From contig QHPN01000117.1 in assembly GCA_003219115.1 (NCBI GenBank), positions 1 through 15,746 on the forward strand: a stretch of DNA of 15,746 nt. Direction: 5' to 3'. The notes beneath the pieces were generated by a model. That model did no database searches, was not told the DNA's origin, and worked only from the letters and a program-made list of their open reading frames with translations. Origin of the DNA: Verrucomicrobiota bacterium. GTDB taxonomy: Bacteria; Verrucomicrobiota; Verrucomicrobiia; Chthoniobacterales; UBA10450. This document shows, piece by piece, positions 6,624 through 13,482 of the stretch; position 1 is the stretch's first letter; each line of letters begins with the position of its first letter. The translations under genes were made by a program, and so were the position numbers.

Positions 6624-7499
6624 TCAGCGCTTCACATCCGGAAAATAAACATCCGCCGCCATGCCGGCGCGAAGACGCTCGTCGTCGACGGGCAAGCGCA
6701 CTTTCACGCCGAAGACCTGTTTGATGCGGTCGCCAACAGTCTGCACGTTGCGCGGCGTGAATTCGGCCTGGCGATTGATCTGCTCCACCACTCCGGGAAA
6801 ATCTTTTCCCGGAAAAGAATCAACTCGGACGCGCACCTGCTCACCATCTTTAACAAATCCGAGCCAAGTTTCCGGAACGTAAACCCGAACCCAGAGATGT
6901 TGGCTCAGGAGTAACGTGGCCACTTCTCCGTTGGGCGGTAAGACGTCGCCGACTTTCACGCTCAATACTTCCAATACCGACTCCGCTGGCGCGACGACCT
7001 GCATCTCTTTTAACTGCGCATCGATGTCGGCCAATTGTGCCCTCGCTTGCAACACCTGCATCTGCGCCGCCTCAACGTTCTTTTCCTGCGTTTTCGCCCC
7101 ACTGTCGGCCCGTTGCGCGTCACTAGGCGAAACAACTTTCCGTTGCAACAAGTCCTTCTGGCGCGCTGCCTCGTCACGCAAAAATTCAAGCTGCGCAGAT
7201 TGCGCATCGGCATTGCGAATCGCAGTGTCGATCTGCGCAGCGGCCAGATCACGGCGAGCTCGGAGCTCGGACGCCGCGAGTTGCGCGATGATTTGGCCTT
7301 CGTGTAATCGGTCGCCCTCCTGCGCGAATATCTTTTCCACCCGACCACTGGACCGCGGACCAACGTGGGCCTCGTCAATTTCGATGGTGCCAGAAACGGC
7401 ATTCTTCCGATTGCTGCAACCAGCGAACAAAAGAAACAAAGTCAAAGCCAACGCCGCGCGCAACAGTTGTCGATCTTGCCTAACGAACGACGCTTTCAT
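6624..7499 (-). CDS. HlyD/MFP-family periplasmic adaptor lipoprotein
   Basis: A 291-aa membrane-fusion protein. Residues 1-28 form a lipoprotein signal peptide with lipobox 'LLFAGC' (Cys28 as lipid anchor). Next comes the split biotinyl-lipoyl-like half 'HVGPRSSGRVEKIFAQEGDR', a long helical hairpin (about 77-165, rich in Ala, Gln, Arg and Glu), the second half 'ESVLEVLSVKVGDVLPPNGE', and the beta-barrel with 'LWVRVYVPETWLGFVKDGEQ'. The end contains 'RLRAGMAADVYFPD', a family hallmark. It is a little short for the family. It is anchored in the inner membrane and links the ABC exporter to an outer-membrane channel, so the host should be diderm; no TolC-like gene is in view. Its ATG overlaps the TGA of tetR (ATGA). 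Confidence 0.93.
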   Translation of the reverse strand: MKASFVRQDRQLLRAALALTLFLLFAGCSNRKNAVSGTIEIDEAHVGPRSSGRVEKIFAQEGDRLHEGQIIAQLAASELRARRDLAAAQIDTAIRNADAQSAQLEFLRDEAARQKDLLQRKVVSPSDAQRADSGAKTQEKNVEAAQMQVLQARAQLADIDAQLKEMQVVAPAESVLEVLSVKVGDVLPPNGEVATLLLSQHLWVRVYVPETWLGFVKDGEQVRVRVDSFPGKDFPGVVEQINRQAEFTPRNVQTVGDRIKQVFGVKVRLPVDDERLRAGMAADVYFPDVKR

Positions 7500-8125
7500 G
7501 CCTTTCGTCCTTTTTCGGTAAGGGCCCCTTCGAGAACGATCTTCAGAATTCCGCTGAAGCCTTCTTTCGGCATCATGGCTAACTCCTCCATCTTTGACGG
7601 ATTCATGATCGCTTGGACGATCGCCAGCAAAATCTCGATGATCAGCTTGGCCGGAATATCTTTTCTCACCATCCCAGCACGCTGTCCCTCGGTGAAAAGT
7701 TTGCCGAAATAACGTTCGATCAACGCCGCCCGGCGGCGCTCGATAACTTTGAACACTTGCGGCGCTTTCTGCCGCATGTCGCGCACAAACGGCGGCTTAA
7801 TCTCGTCCAGTTCGCGTTGCGTCCCGGCCAGCAATTCGTGGAGTGTCGCCGGGAAATCGCGCGGATGTGCCCGCGTCACTTCCTTCAGTTTTGCTTCGAC
7901 GCCGGCGAATTTATCGGCCAGCACCGCCTCGAGCAGTTCTATCTTCCCCGGAAAATGGGCGTAAAGTGTCTTCTTGCTGATGCCCAGTTCGTCTGCCAGA
8001 TCATCCATGGTCACGCTGCGAAATCCGTGACTAAAAAAATGCGCCCGCGCCGCATCGACAATTCGCTGCGGGTTGGAATCAGACTGCCGACTTCGTGCTC
8101 GGGATTTGGTCGCCCGTTTCATCAT
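7496..8125 (-). CDS. TetR/AcrR-family transcriptional regulator
   Basis: A 209-aa TetR-type repressor. A basic N-terminal tail leads into 'RIVDAARAHFFSHGFRSVTM' (21-40) and the helix-turn-helix 'DDLADELGISKKTLYAHFPG' (41-60) followed by 'KIELLEAVL'. The remainder is the all-helical ligand-binding domain, including 'KPPFVRDMRQKAPQVFKVIE', a pattern I associate with regulators beside HlyD/ABC exporters. It starts at 8125 (two tandem ATGs, so 8122 is equally possible) after AAGG. It ends in an ATGA overlap with the adaptor gene, so repressor and exporter form one operon. Autoregulation is likely through the inverted repeat just upstream. The inducing ligand cannot be read from the sequence. Confidence 0.95.
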   Translation of the reverse strand: MMKRATKSRARSRQSDSNPQRIVDAARAHFFSHGFRSVTMDDLADELGISKKTLYAHFPGKIELLEAVLADKFAGVEAKLKEVTRAHPRDFPATLHELLAGTQRELDEIKPPFVRDMRQKAPQVFKVIERRRAALIERYFGKLFTEGQRAGMVRKDIPAKLIIEILLAIVQAIMNPSKMEELAMMPKEGFSGILKIVLEGALTEKGRKA

Positions 8126-8144
8126 AGCGACCTTATCACAATGC

Positions 8145-8172
8145 GGAAACTAATCCAGTATATTTAGTTTCC
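8145..8172. promoter_or_regulatory. probable TetR operator upstream of the exporter operon
   Basis: GGAAACTAA (8145-8153) and TTAGTTTCC (8164-8172) are perfect 9-bp inverted repeats separated by 10 bp, lying 20-47 bp upstream of the tetR start. A minus-strand TATACT (8157-8162), a possible -10 box, sits inside the spacer, though no good -35 box is visible. The repeat is seen directly; TetR binding is inferred. Confidence 0.75.
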
Positions 8173-8383
8173 ACGGTCGAGTTTTTCGCTCTGATTTGAT
8201 CCTCGAATCTGGCCACTGCCCTTAAGATCGTTCCCTGAACCGGCGCGGCGTCTAGCCACGATTCGATTTCTCCACAAAAAAGCGGGGGGTCCCGACAAAT
8301 AGCAGGCTCACCGGGATGAACGCCGGACGGGCAGCCGCTTCTCACAAAAATATAGATGACAATCGCCGGGCGTGCCGCGGAAA

Positions 8384-8825
8384 TCACTGCACCCTGTCGG
8401 TGCTCTCCTCTTCTCGCGTGTCTATTGCGATCCAGTTTACTTCCCAACTCTTCCCACCGTCGTCCGAAAACGATTGTTCAAAGCGATATGAGCCCGGAGT
8501 AATGTCCGAAATAACAAATCGGACAAAAATCGCCCGACCATTCAACGTCTCCTGATCAAAAAACTCGCCGCGTCCAAACCTTAGTCACGACTGACGTCCC
8601 ATCATATTCGACCCACCGCTTCGAACCGGTTAATGGATGCGCGAGGCGCGAAACATGAGTCTTCCAAGTGCCAATATTGAAATCGAAGTCGTGTTGACCA
8701 TCTCGCTCCTTTCCCGGTGGCGGAGTTGATGAACTTGCCTGCGACAGCTCTTGAAACAGCGCCAAGGCAGCAACCAGCGCACATATCAGGAGACCCGCAC
8801 GAAAAAAAATCTTCTTTGTACTCAT
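8384..8825 (-). pseudogene. exported 'FDF-x(2)-G-x-W' family protein with internal deletion
   Basis: From ATG 8825 the frame gives a signal peptide ('FFRAGLLICALVAALALF', cleavage probably after 'SQA' near residue 30), then 'HDFDFNIGTWKTHVSRLAHP' and 'VEYDGTSVVTKVWTR' before a stop at 8556-8558. In the next frame the C-terminal part of the same family resumes directly: 'GEFFDQETLNGRAIFVRFVI', 'SDITPGSYRFEQSFSDDGGK', SWEVNWIAIDTR, and TGA at 8384-8386. The full-length paralogue at 8954-10168 has about 60 residues between the equivalent points. So an internal block of roughly 180-190 bp is missing and the join is out of frame. The rest of the sequence is well kept, so the deletion looks fairly recent. 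The family has no known activity; I have seen relatives labelled hypothetical or DUF1579-like. Confidence 0.8.
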
Positions 8826-8953
8826 TGTTAAGATCCCTGCGAATTTTCCGCTGAAACGCTAACCGATGGGATGGGCTTGTGTCGTTTTGAGCTAATGATC
8901 AAGCCTGGTCGCAGAGCGGCGTTTCCAGTTTGTAATTTGTACTTATTCCGCAG

Positions 8954-10168
8954 TTAAAGAAGCGATCGTGGCGTTGGCGAAAGCAGCAGCACTTCGGGTT
9001 GTTCCTGGGTAAGCTCCGCTAGTTTCATCGTGACTTTTCTTCCCCGCAGGGATTGGGCAACAGCTGCCGCTTTCTCGTAAGCTTCGCGCTCTGGAAAATG
9101 CGAAAAACATACGAAGACGTTCGCGTCCTCTCGCACAGGCAAGCGCGGGAAGGTGTTGGGATGAGTTTCGGTAATAAACGAAGCCAGCACTGAAATTCCC
9201 GCTTCCGCCAGCTGCGGCCGAAGTTCGCATTCGAAGAATGCCACGAAATCAGCTCCCTTCGTTTTGCCGAGGTGATAAATCGTCGCAACCCAAAGACCGT
9301 CTCGCTCATTAGTCGATCCAAGCGGAGCGCGCCTGGCCTGCTCCAAGTGAAATCCGGATGTCGCCGAAGTCGGACGCAATAGGAGGACATTGTCGGAATC
9401 AATTATGGTTGCATTGGCCGCATCGCGATGAGCTTTCCAGACTGGTCCCCCGTAAAACTCCCCTAATTGCATAGCGCGCGCCTCCATATCGCTAAAGCCT
9501 CGCAACCAGACGAAGCGATCCAGGTTATTGATATCGCGAAACTGGCCAATGATAGTCATCCCGGTAGTTTCCTGGGTCTCGATGAACTCGCGTTCGAAGA
9601 GCGCAATCAGAGTTTCGCGTTGGCCTGGGACAAGCGTGTATTGTCGAAGCTCAACTACCGGACAGCAGGTCCGCCTGCTGGCAGGGCTTTTCACGAATTC
9701 CATGGTCCAATTAGTTTCCCACGTTTTGCCTCCGTCTTCGGAGAAGGCCTGCTCCCAATGCGGTTGGGTGATGAGATTCGTCCACAAAAAGCGAACCCGA
9801 ATCGGTTTCCCTTTAAAAGTATCCTCGGCGTAAAAGGTTCCCACACCATCTTTGAATCCTCCGATTACTGGCGGATCGAGATGACCGGGGTTACGGCCGT
9901 CGACCCACCAGATCGACCATCGTCGTTTCGCCGCATCGTAAGTGCGTAACGCCACGGCGCGATAAGCGTCGCCTGGAAATTCGAGAACGCTCTCGTCCAT
10001 ATTACCTATGCCACCCAGAATCTTCTGCATCACGCACGTTCCTTCGAACTCGATCCACTCATGATTACCGGCAAGTCGCTCCTTCAGGCGCCGGTGATGC
10101 ACCTGCCAGCTTCCAACCAGAAAATCAAAGTCGTTGGATCCCTTCGTCTGGTTCTCCGTTTCTTTCAT
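8954..10168 (-). CDS. fusion of an 'FDF-x(2)-G-x-W' domain with a NIPSNAP-type module
   Basis: A 404-aa protein. Residues 12-158 are the same family as the neighbouring pseudogene ('NDFDFLVGSWQVHHRRLKER', 'EWIEFEGT', 'WSIWWVDGRNPGHLDPPVIG', 'WEQAFSEDGGKTWETNW'). Residues 171-270 are a NIPSNAP-like ferredoxin-fold domain ('VVELRQYTLVPGQRETLIAL', 'GMTIIGQFRD', 'RFVWLRGF', 'FYGGPVWKAHRDAAN', 'DSDNVLLLRP'). Residues 290-385 look like a second, more diverged copy of that fold. The linker 'SPASRRTCCP' (161-170) joins them, and no start codon lies near the join. The start at 10168 is chosen because the family sequence begins at once; the longer frame from 10300 translates intergenic repeats. The protein has no signal peptide, so it is probably cytoplasmic. 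NIPSNAP-type dimeric alpha/beta-barrel domains are mostly of unknown activity, and so is this protein. Confidence 0.82.
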   Translation of the reverse strand: MKETENQTKGSNDFDFLVGSWQVHHRRLKERLAGNHEWIEFEGTCVMQKILGGIGNMDESVLEFPGDAYRAVALRTYDAAKRRWSIWWVDGRNPGHLDPPVIGGFKDGVGTFYAEDTFKGKPIRVRFLWTNLITQPHWEQAFSEDGGKTWETNWTMEFVKSPASRRTCCPVVELRQYTLVPGQRETLIALFEREFIETQETTGMTIIGQFRDINNLDRFVWLRGFSDMEARAMQLGEFYGGPVWKAHRDAANATIIDSDNVLLLRPTSATSGFHLEQARRAPLGSTNERDGLWVATIYHLGKTKGADFVAFFECELRPQLAEAGISVLASFITETHPNTFPRLPVREDANVFVCFSHFPEREAYEKAAAVAQSLRGRKVTMKLAELTQEQPEVLLLSPTPRSLL

Positions 10169-10216
10169 TTCCGAATAAAGCCGAGATAAAAGAAAACGCA
10201 CATTCCCCCTACCATT

Positions 10217-10244
10217 CGTTCGGTGTTCGGCGTTCGATGTTGAA
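10217..10244. repeat. four tandem heptamers (C/T)GTTCGG-like
   Basis: CGTTCGG, TGTTCGG, CGTTCGA and TGTTGAA lie head to tail between the fusion gene and the S9 peptidase gene. The units differ mainly by transitions, the look of a simple-sequence intergenic repeat. Function unknown. Confidence 0.7.
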
Positions 10245-10295
10245 TGCCTGCCGCGCCCTAGCTTCGCGAAGGCGGGTTCGGTGTTTCTCTTTGCT

Positions 10296-10328
10296 CTCAC
10301 TCCTCACCTCTCACTTTTCACTTTTCAC
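10296..10328. repeat. CTCAC / TTTTCAC short-period repeat
   Basis: CTCAC occurs three times with 2-bp spacers, followed by two TTTTCAC units, in the 210-bp gap between the divergent fusion and peptidase genes. It gives a pyrimidine-rich strand 50 bp before the peptidase start. Possibly a low-complexity expansion; no promoter boxes are convincing here. Confidence 0.55.
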
Positions 10329-10378
10329 AACCCGCCCCAATCCCTTGCGAATCACCCACGCCTTGCCAGCATGACCAT

Positions 10379-12343
10379 ATGAAACAATTTCTGCTGGGCA
10401 CCTTCCTCTGTGCGTTGATAATTCCGACGTTGTCGCTAGCCCAAACCAAACAGCTGACCGAACAATTGGGAAAGACCGTTCTCTACGGAGACATCGCCTT
10501 ATCTTCGGATGGCTCACGCGTTGCCTGGGTCCAATCCACCGCCGCAACCATTCCAAAACACACTTATATTCGGTCTACATCCGGCGACGCTCCGGCAATT
10601 CCAGTCGATCTCAAAACCTCGGGCGAGAGAATCGATGCCGATCCCGCCTGGTCGCCCGATTCGAGGACGCTCGCGCTGCTTTCCGATGCGGGCGAAGAAG
10701 ACCAGCGACAACTCTGGACGCTCAACGCCGATGGATCGAATCCGAAAAAGCTTACCCATTTGAAGGGATACGCCGCCCGCCCGCGCTGGTCGCATGATGG
10801 CCGGCGGATCGCCGTACTATATATAGAGGATGCTGGAGGCGGCGGCCCCCTCATGGCCGCACCCCCCGCCACTGGTATTATCGATACCGCCATCCACAAC
10901 CAGCGGATCGCTGTTCTCGACCTCGACACCGGACAACTGCACCAGGTGTCACCCCCCAACCTGCACGTCTACGACTACGATTGGTCGCCCGATGACAAAA
11001 CATTTGTCGCTACGGCCGCGCCGGGACCAGGCGATAACAATTGGTGGATCGCTCAGATTTACACCATCGATGTCTCCAAGGGCGATGCGAGGTCCATTTA
11101 CAAACCCGCGCTTCAAGTAGCAGTTCCGCGCTGGTCGCCTGATGGCAAAGCCGTCGCCTTTATCGAAGGCTTGATGAGCGACGAAGGCTTGCATGGTGGT
11201 GATTTATTTACCATCGCCGCCGATGGCCAAAAAAATTCAAATCGCACCAAAGATCGCAAGACCTCGATCAGTTCGCTCTTTTGGCAGACACCGGACCGAC
11301 TCATTGTCACGGAAATCGTTGGCGGCAGCAGCGCGATCTCGGAATTGGCCCTCGCCGATAATTCAGTCCGAACCATCTGGCAGGCTCCAGAACATATTCA
11401 TGCCTTCGGTAACTTCCCTAACTTCACTCTTTCCAAAGACGGAAAGTTCGCGGCCGCAGTGCGCAACAACTACGAGACTCCGCCCGAGGTATGGGCCGGA
11501 TCTTTGGGCGCATGGCGCCAGCTAACGAAAAACAATACGGGTTTAACTCCATCGTGGGGCAAAACTGAAAGTCTGGAGTGGACTAGCGAAGGACTCCATA
11601 TCCAGGGATGGCTGATCCCACCGGGGCAAGTCGAGCCAGGCAAGAAATATCCCATGGTTGTGCTTGTTCATGGTGGTCCATCGAGCGCAACAACACCGGA
11701 GTGGCCGGCGTCATTTGGCATGTCCCGCGCGATTGTCGCTGCACTGTCATCGCAAGGTTACTATGTGCTGTTACCAAATCCGCGCGGAAGTTACGGTCAG
11801 GGAGAAGATTTCACCCGCGCCAACGTCAAGGACTTCGGTGGAGGCGATCTCCGCGATAATCTGGCTGGCGTTGATGCCGCGATTGCGAAGTATCCGATTG
11901 ATCCGGCGCGGCTGGGTGTGACGGGTTGGAGCTATGGCGGCTACATGACGATGTGGACCGTCACCCAAACCAATCGTTTCCATGCGGCTGTCGCGGGCGC
12001 CGGCATCGCCAACTGGCAAAGTTATTATGGCCAGAATCTGATCGATCAATGGATGATCCCTTTCTTCGGCGCATCGGTTTACGACGATCCCGCAGTTTAC
12101 GAAAAGAGTTCGCCTATCCAGTTCATCAAACAGGTGAAGACTCCGACGCTGGTTATTTCTGCCGAGCGCGATGCGGAATGTCCCGTTCCGCAATCATACG
12201 AATTCTGGCACGCTCTGAAAACGCTCGGCGTACCTACCCAGCTCGTCATTCATCCCGGCGAAGGTCACATGTATCTCAAGCCGGAAAACCAGATTGATAG
12301 AATGGATCGTACTGTCGCTTGGTTCGATGAATATCTGAAATAA
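10379..12343 (+). CDS. secreted S9-family serine peptidase (prolyl oligopeptidase type)
   Basis: A 654-aa protein with a Sec signal peptide (1-21, cleavage after 'SLA'), an N-terminal beta-propeller and a C-terminal alpha/beta-hydrolase domain. The propeller (about 30-390) has repeated TolB/WD-like 'PAWSPDSRTLALLSD', 'PRWSHDGRRIAVLY', 'YDWSPDDKTFVATA' and 'PRWSPDGKAVAFIE' blades. The hydrolase domain (about 400-654) has oxyanion-loop 'VVLVHGGPSS', nucleophile Ser518 in 'GWSYGGYMT', Asp598 in 'SAERDAECP' and His630 in 'GEGHMY', so the triad is complete. S9 enzymes of this type (dipeptidyl-peptidase or acylaminoacyl-peptidase-like) trim short peptides in the periplasm or outside. The start at 10379 gives a perfect signal peptide, though no Shine-Dalgarno is clear. 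It stands alone on the plus strand and converges with the next gene. Confidence 0.95.
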   Translation: MKQFLLGTFLCALIIPTLSLAQTKQLTEQLGKTVLYGDIALSSDGSRVAWVQSTAATIPKHTYIRSTSGDAPAIPVDLKTSGERIDADPAWSPDSRTLALLSDAGEEDQRQLWTLNADGSNPKKLTHLKGYAARPRWSHDGRRIAVLYIEDAGGGGPLMAAPPATGIIDTAIHNQRIAVLDLDTGQLHQVSPPNLHVYDYDWSPDDKTFVATAAPGPGDNNWWIAQIYTIDVSKGDARSIYKPALQVAVPRWSPDGKAVAFIEGLMSDEGLHGGDLFTIAADGQKNSNRTKDRKTSISSLFWQTPDRLIVTEIVGGSSAISELALADNSVRTIWQAPEHIHAFGNFPNFTLSKDGKFAAAVRNNYETPPEVWAGSLGAWRQLTKNNTGLTPSWGKTESLEWTSEGLHIQGWLIPPGQVEPGKKYPMVVLVHGGPSSATTPEWPASFGMSRAIVAALSSQGYYVLLPNPRGSYGQGEDFTRANVKDFGGGDLRDNLAGVDAAIAKYPIDPARLGVTGWSYGGYMTMWTVTQTNRFHAAVAGAGIANWQSYYGQNLIDQWMIPFFGASVYDDPAVYEKSSPIQFIKQVKTPTLVISAERDAECPVPQSYEFWHALKTLGVPTQLVIHPGEGHMYLKPENQIDRMDRTVAWFDEYLK

Positions 12344-12385
12344 CTATTGCCTTCCGACCCATGTTCTCTGTCCTATGATCTCTGG

Positions 12386-12850
12386 TTACGGCACCTTTGT
12401 CCTGAAAGTGAGATTCACTTCCCAAGTCTCGCCGAACGCTTCTGCCTTCCCGTCGGTGGTGAGCTTCCCTGAGAGCTGACCGTTCTCGTTTTTGAAGTCG
12501 CTCATTTTCACTGATGTGGGGGAGCTAATCGGCTTCTGTTTGTGCGCCTCGTGCCGGACATCGCAGGTCACAACTTTTCCGTCGAGCTGAATTCCAATGA
12601 CCAAGGCGCTGCCATAATCGCCGAACAATGCTTTCAAGTCGGCCTTCTCATCTTTGGGATGATCCTTTTCGGTAAAGACGAGTTTAATGGTTTCCTGACT
12701 TCTCAAAGGCGTGCCCTTGTGTGCGGAAACGAACGCCAATTTCGCCGGTTGATCGTTGCCTTTGAAAATCCCGCTGACCTCAAAGTCGGCCGCTATTAAT
12801 TGCCCGCTGCCCAGCATCACACCAACAACTATCGAAATGATCTTTCTCAT
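12386..12850 (-). CDS. small exported protein of unknown function
   Basis: A 154-aa protein I do not recognise. Residues 1-20 are a clean Sec signal peptide (MRKIISIVVGVMLGSGQLIA, cleavage near 20/21). The mature part is about 134 residues, rich in Lys and beta-prone stretches ('FEVSGIFKGNDQPAKLAFVS', 'SALVIGIQLDGKVVTCDVRH', 'GQLSGKLTTDGKAEAFGETW', 'EVNLTFRTK'), which suggests a small beta-sandwich or barrel in the periplasm. One cysteine is present in the mature part. The start at 12850 follows GGAG by 10 nt; a longer frame from 12985 would run through the divergent promoter region and the cupin start. It converges with the peptidase gene (42-bp gap) and diverges from the cupin gene (98-bp gap). 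Confidence 0.82.
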   Translation of the reverse strand: MRKIISIVVGVMLGSGQLIAADFEVSGIFKGNDQPAKLAFVSAHKGTPLRSQETIKLVFTEKDHPKDEKADLKALFGDYGSALVIGIQLDGKVVTCDVRHEAHKQKPISSPTSVKMSDFKNENGQLSGKLTTDGKAEAFGETWEVNLTFRTKVP

Positions 12851-12948
12851 TTTATTTGTTCTCCATTCCCGCTCTTTGGTCCTTCTACCCTCTTTTTCGA
12901 AAACCTCCGCGCCTTTTTTTATGTCGCAGCCTGAGTAAGATTTCCGTG

Positions 12949-13419
12949 ATGAAGGATGACCCACCTCAAGGCTCCGGCGCGGCAAGCAAAAACAACGTCC
13001 AACTCAGCGCGGTCGAGGATCATGACGGAATCTTGACCATTCGGGGCGGCGGAGCGCGACGAGATTGGAACGGCATTCATTACAAGCAAGGCATGTCTGC
13101 GAAGAATGTGGGGACGACCAAGCTGTCAGCCAATATCGCGACGATTCCGCCGGGTGGCGTCGCTGCCGCCCACATTCACGTCGGCTTCGAGGTCATTCTT
13201 TACATCATCGAAGGAAAAGTTCGCCACGAATTCGGTGCGGGTCTGAAGCAAGTGTTGGAAAATGAAGCCGGCGACTTCATTTACATCAAACCCGGTGTCC
13301 CTCACGAAGTCTTCAACATGAGCGACACCGAACCAGTCGTCGCCTTCGTCGCCCGCTCCTCCGCCGCTGAGTGGGACGACATCATTCCGTACGATCGGAA
13401 CCAGGCTAGAAAGGATTAA
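12949..13419 (+). CDS. single-domain cupin protein
   Basis: A 156-aa cupin. Motif 1 is textbook: 'PPGGVAAAHIHVGFEVILYI' with His75, His77 and Glu81 as metal ligands. Motif 2 is 'GDFIYIKPGVPHEVFN' with His119 as fourth ligand, so the metal site is complete. The stretch 'DWNGIHYKQGMSAKNVG' just before the barrel is seen in small cupins of this class. Such proteins bind Fe, Mn, Ni or Zn and may be isomerases, dioxygenases or sugar-binding proteins; the sequence alone does not decide. The start at 12949 is preferred over a frame opening at 12856, which would run through the divergent promoter region. It lies 30 bp before the ATP-grasp gene on the same strand, so the two are probably co-transcribed. 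Confidence 0.9.
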   Translation: MKDDPPQGSGAASKNNVQLSAVEDHDGILTIRGGGARRDWNGIHYKQGMSAKNVGTTKLSANIATIPPGGVAAAHIHVGFEVILYIIEGKVRHEFGAGLKQVLENEAGDFIYIKPGVPHEVFNMSDTEPVVAFVARSSAAEWDDIIPYDRNQARKD

Positions 13420-13482
13420 CAAGATTCCAGGAGAGCGAACCGGATCGACATGTTGGCCAATCAAGTAAATCCGGTTAATCCT
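13412..13482. repeat. inverted repeat spanning the cupin stop and ATP-grasp start
   Basis: AGGATTAACAAGATT (13412-13426) and AATCCGGTTAATCCT (13468-13482) are reverse complements at 13 of 15 positions, with a 41-bp loop. The left arm contains the cupin stop codon and the right arm lies in the first codons called for the ligase. It looks like a small palindromic intergenic element that has supplied both gene ends. Confidence 0.6.

Noticed and set aside
5825..6724. 299-codon plus-strand open frame opposite the ABC ATPase
   Set aside because: It is the antisense shadow of a gene with all ABC motifs; its translation is His/Arg-rich with no domain pattern.
8173..8383. Possible gene between the tetR operator and the deleted pseudogene
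   Set aside because: The open frame there (part of 8136-8447 minus) runs through the operator and out of frame with the pseudogene; no start site or domain is visible.
8954..10300. Longer 448-aa version of the NIPSNAP fusion
   Set aside because: The additional N-terminus translates the tandem repeats at 10217-10244 and is Arg-rich; the family sequence starts right after Met at 10168.
12386..12985. Longer 199-aa version of the small exported protein
   Set aside because: It would hide a perfect signal peptide behind 45 charged residues and overlap the cupin start; ATG 12850 has a GGAG upstream.
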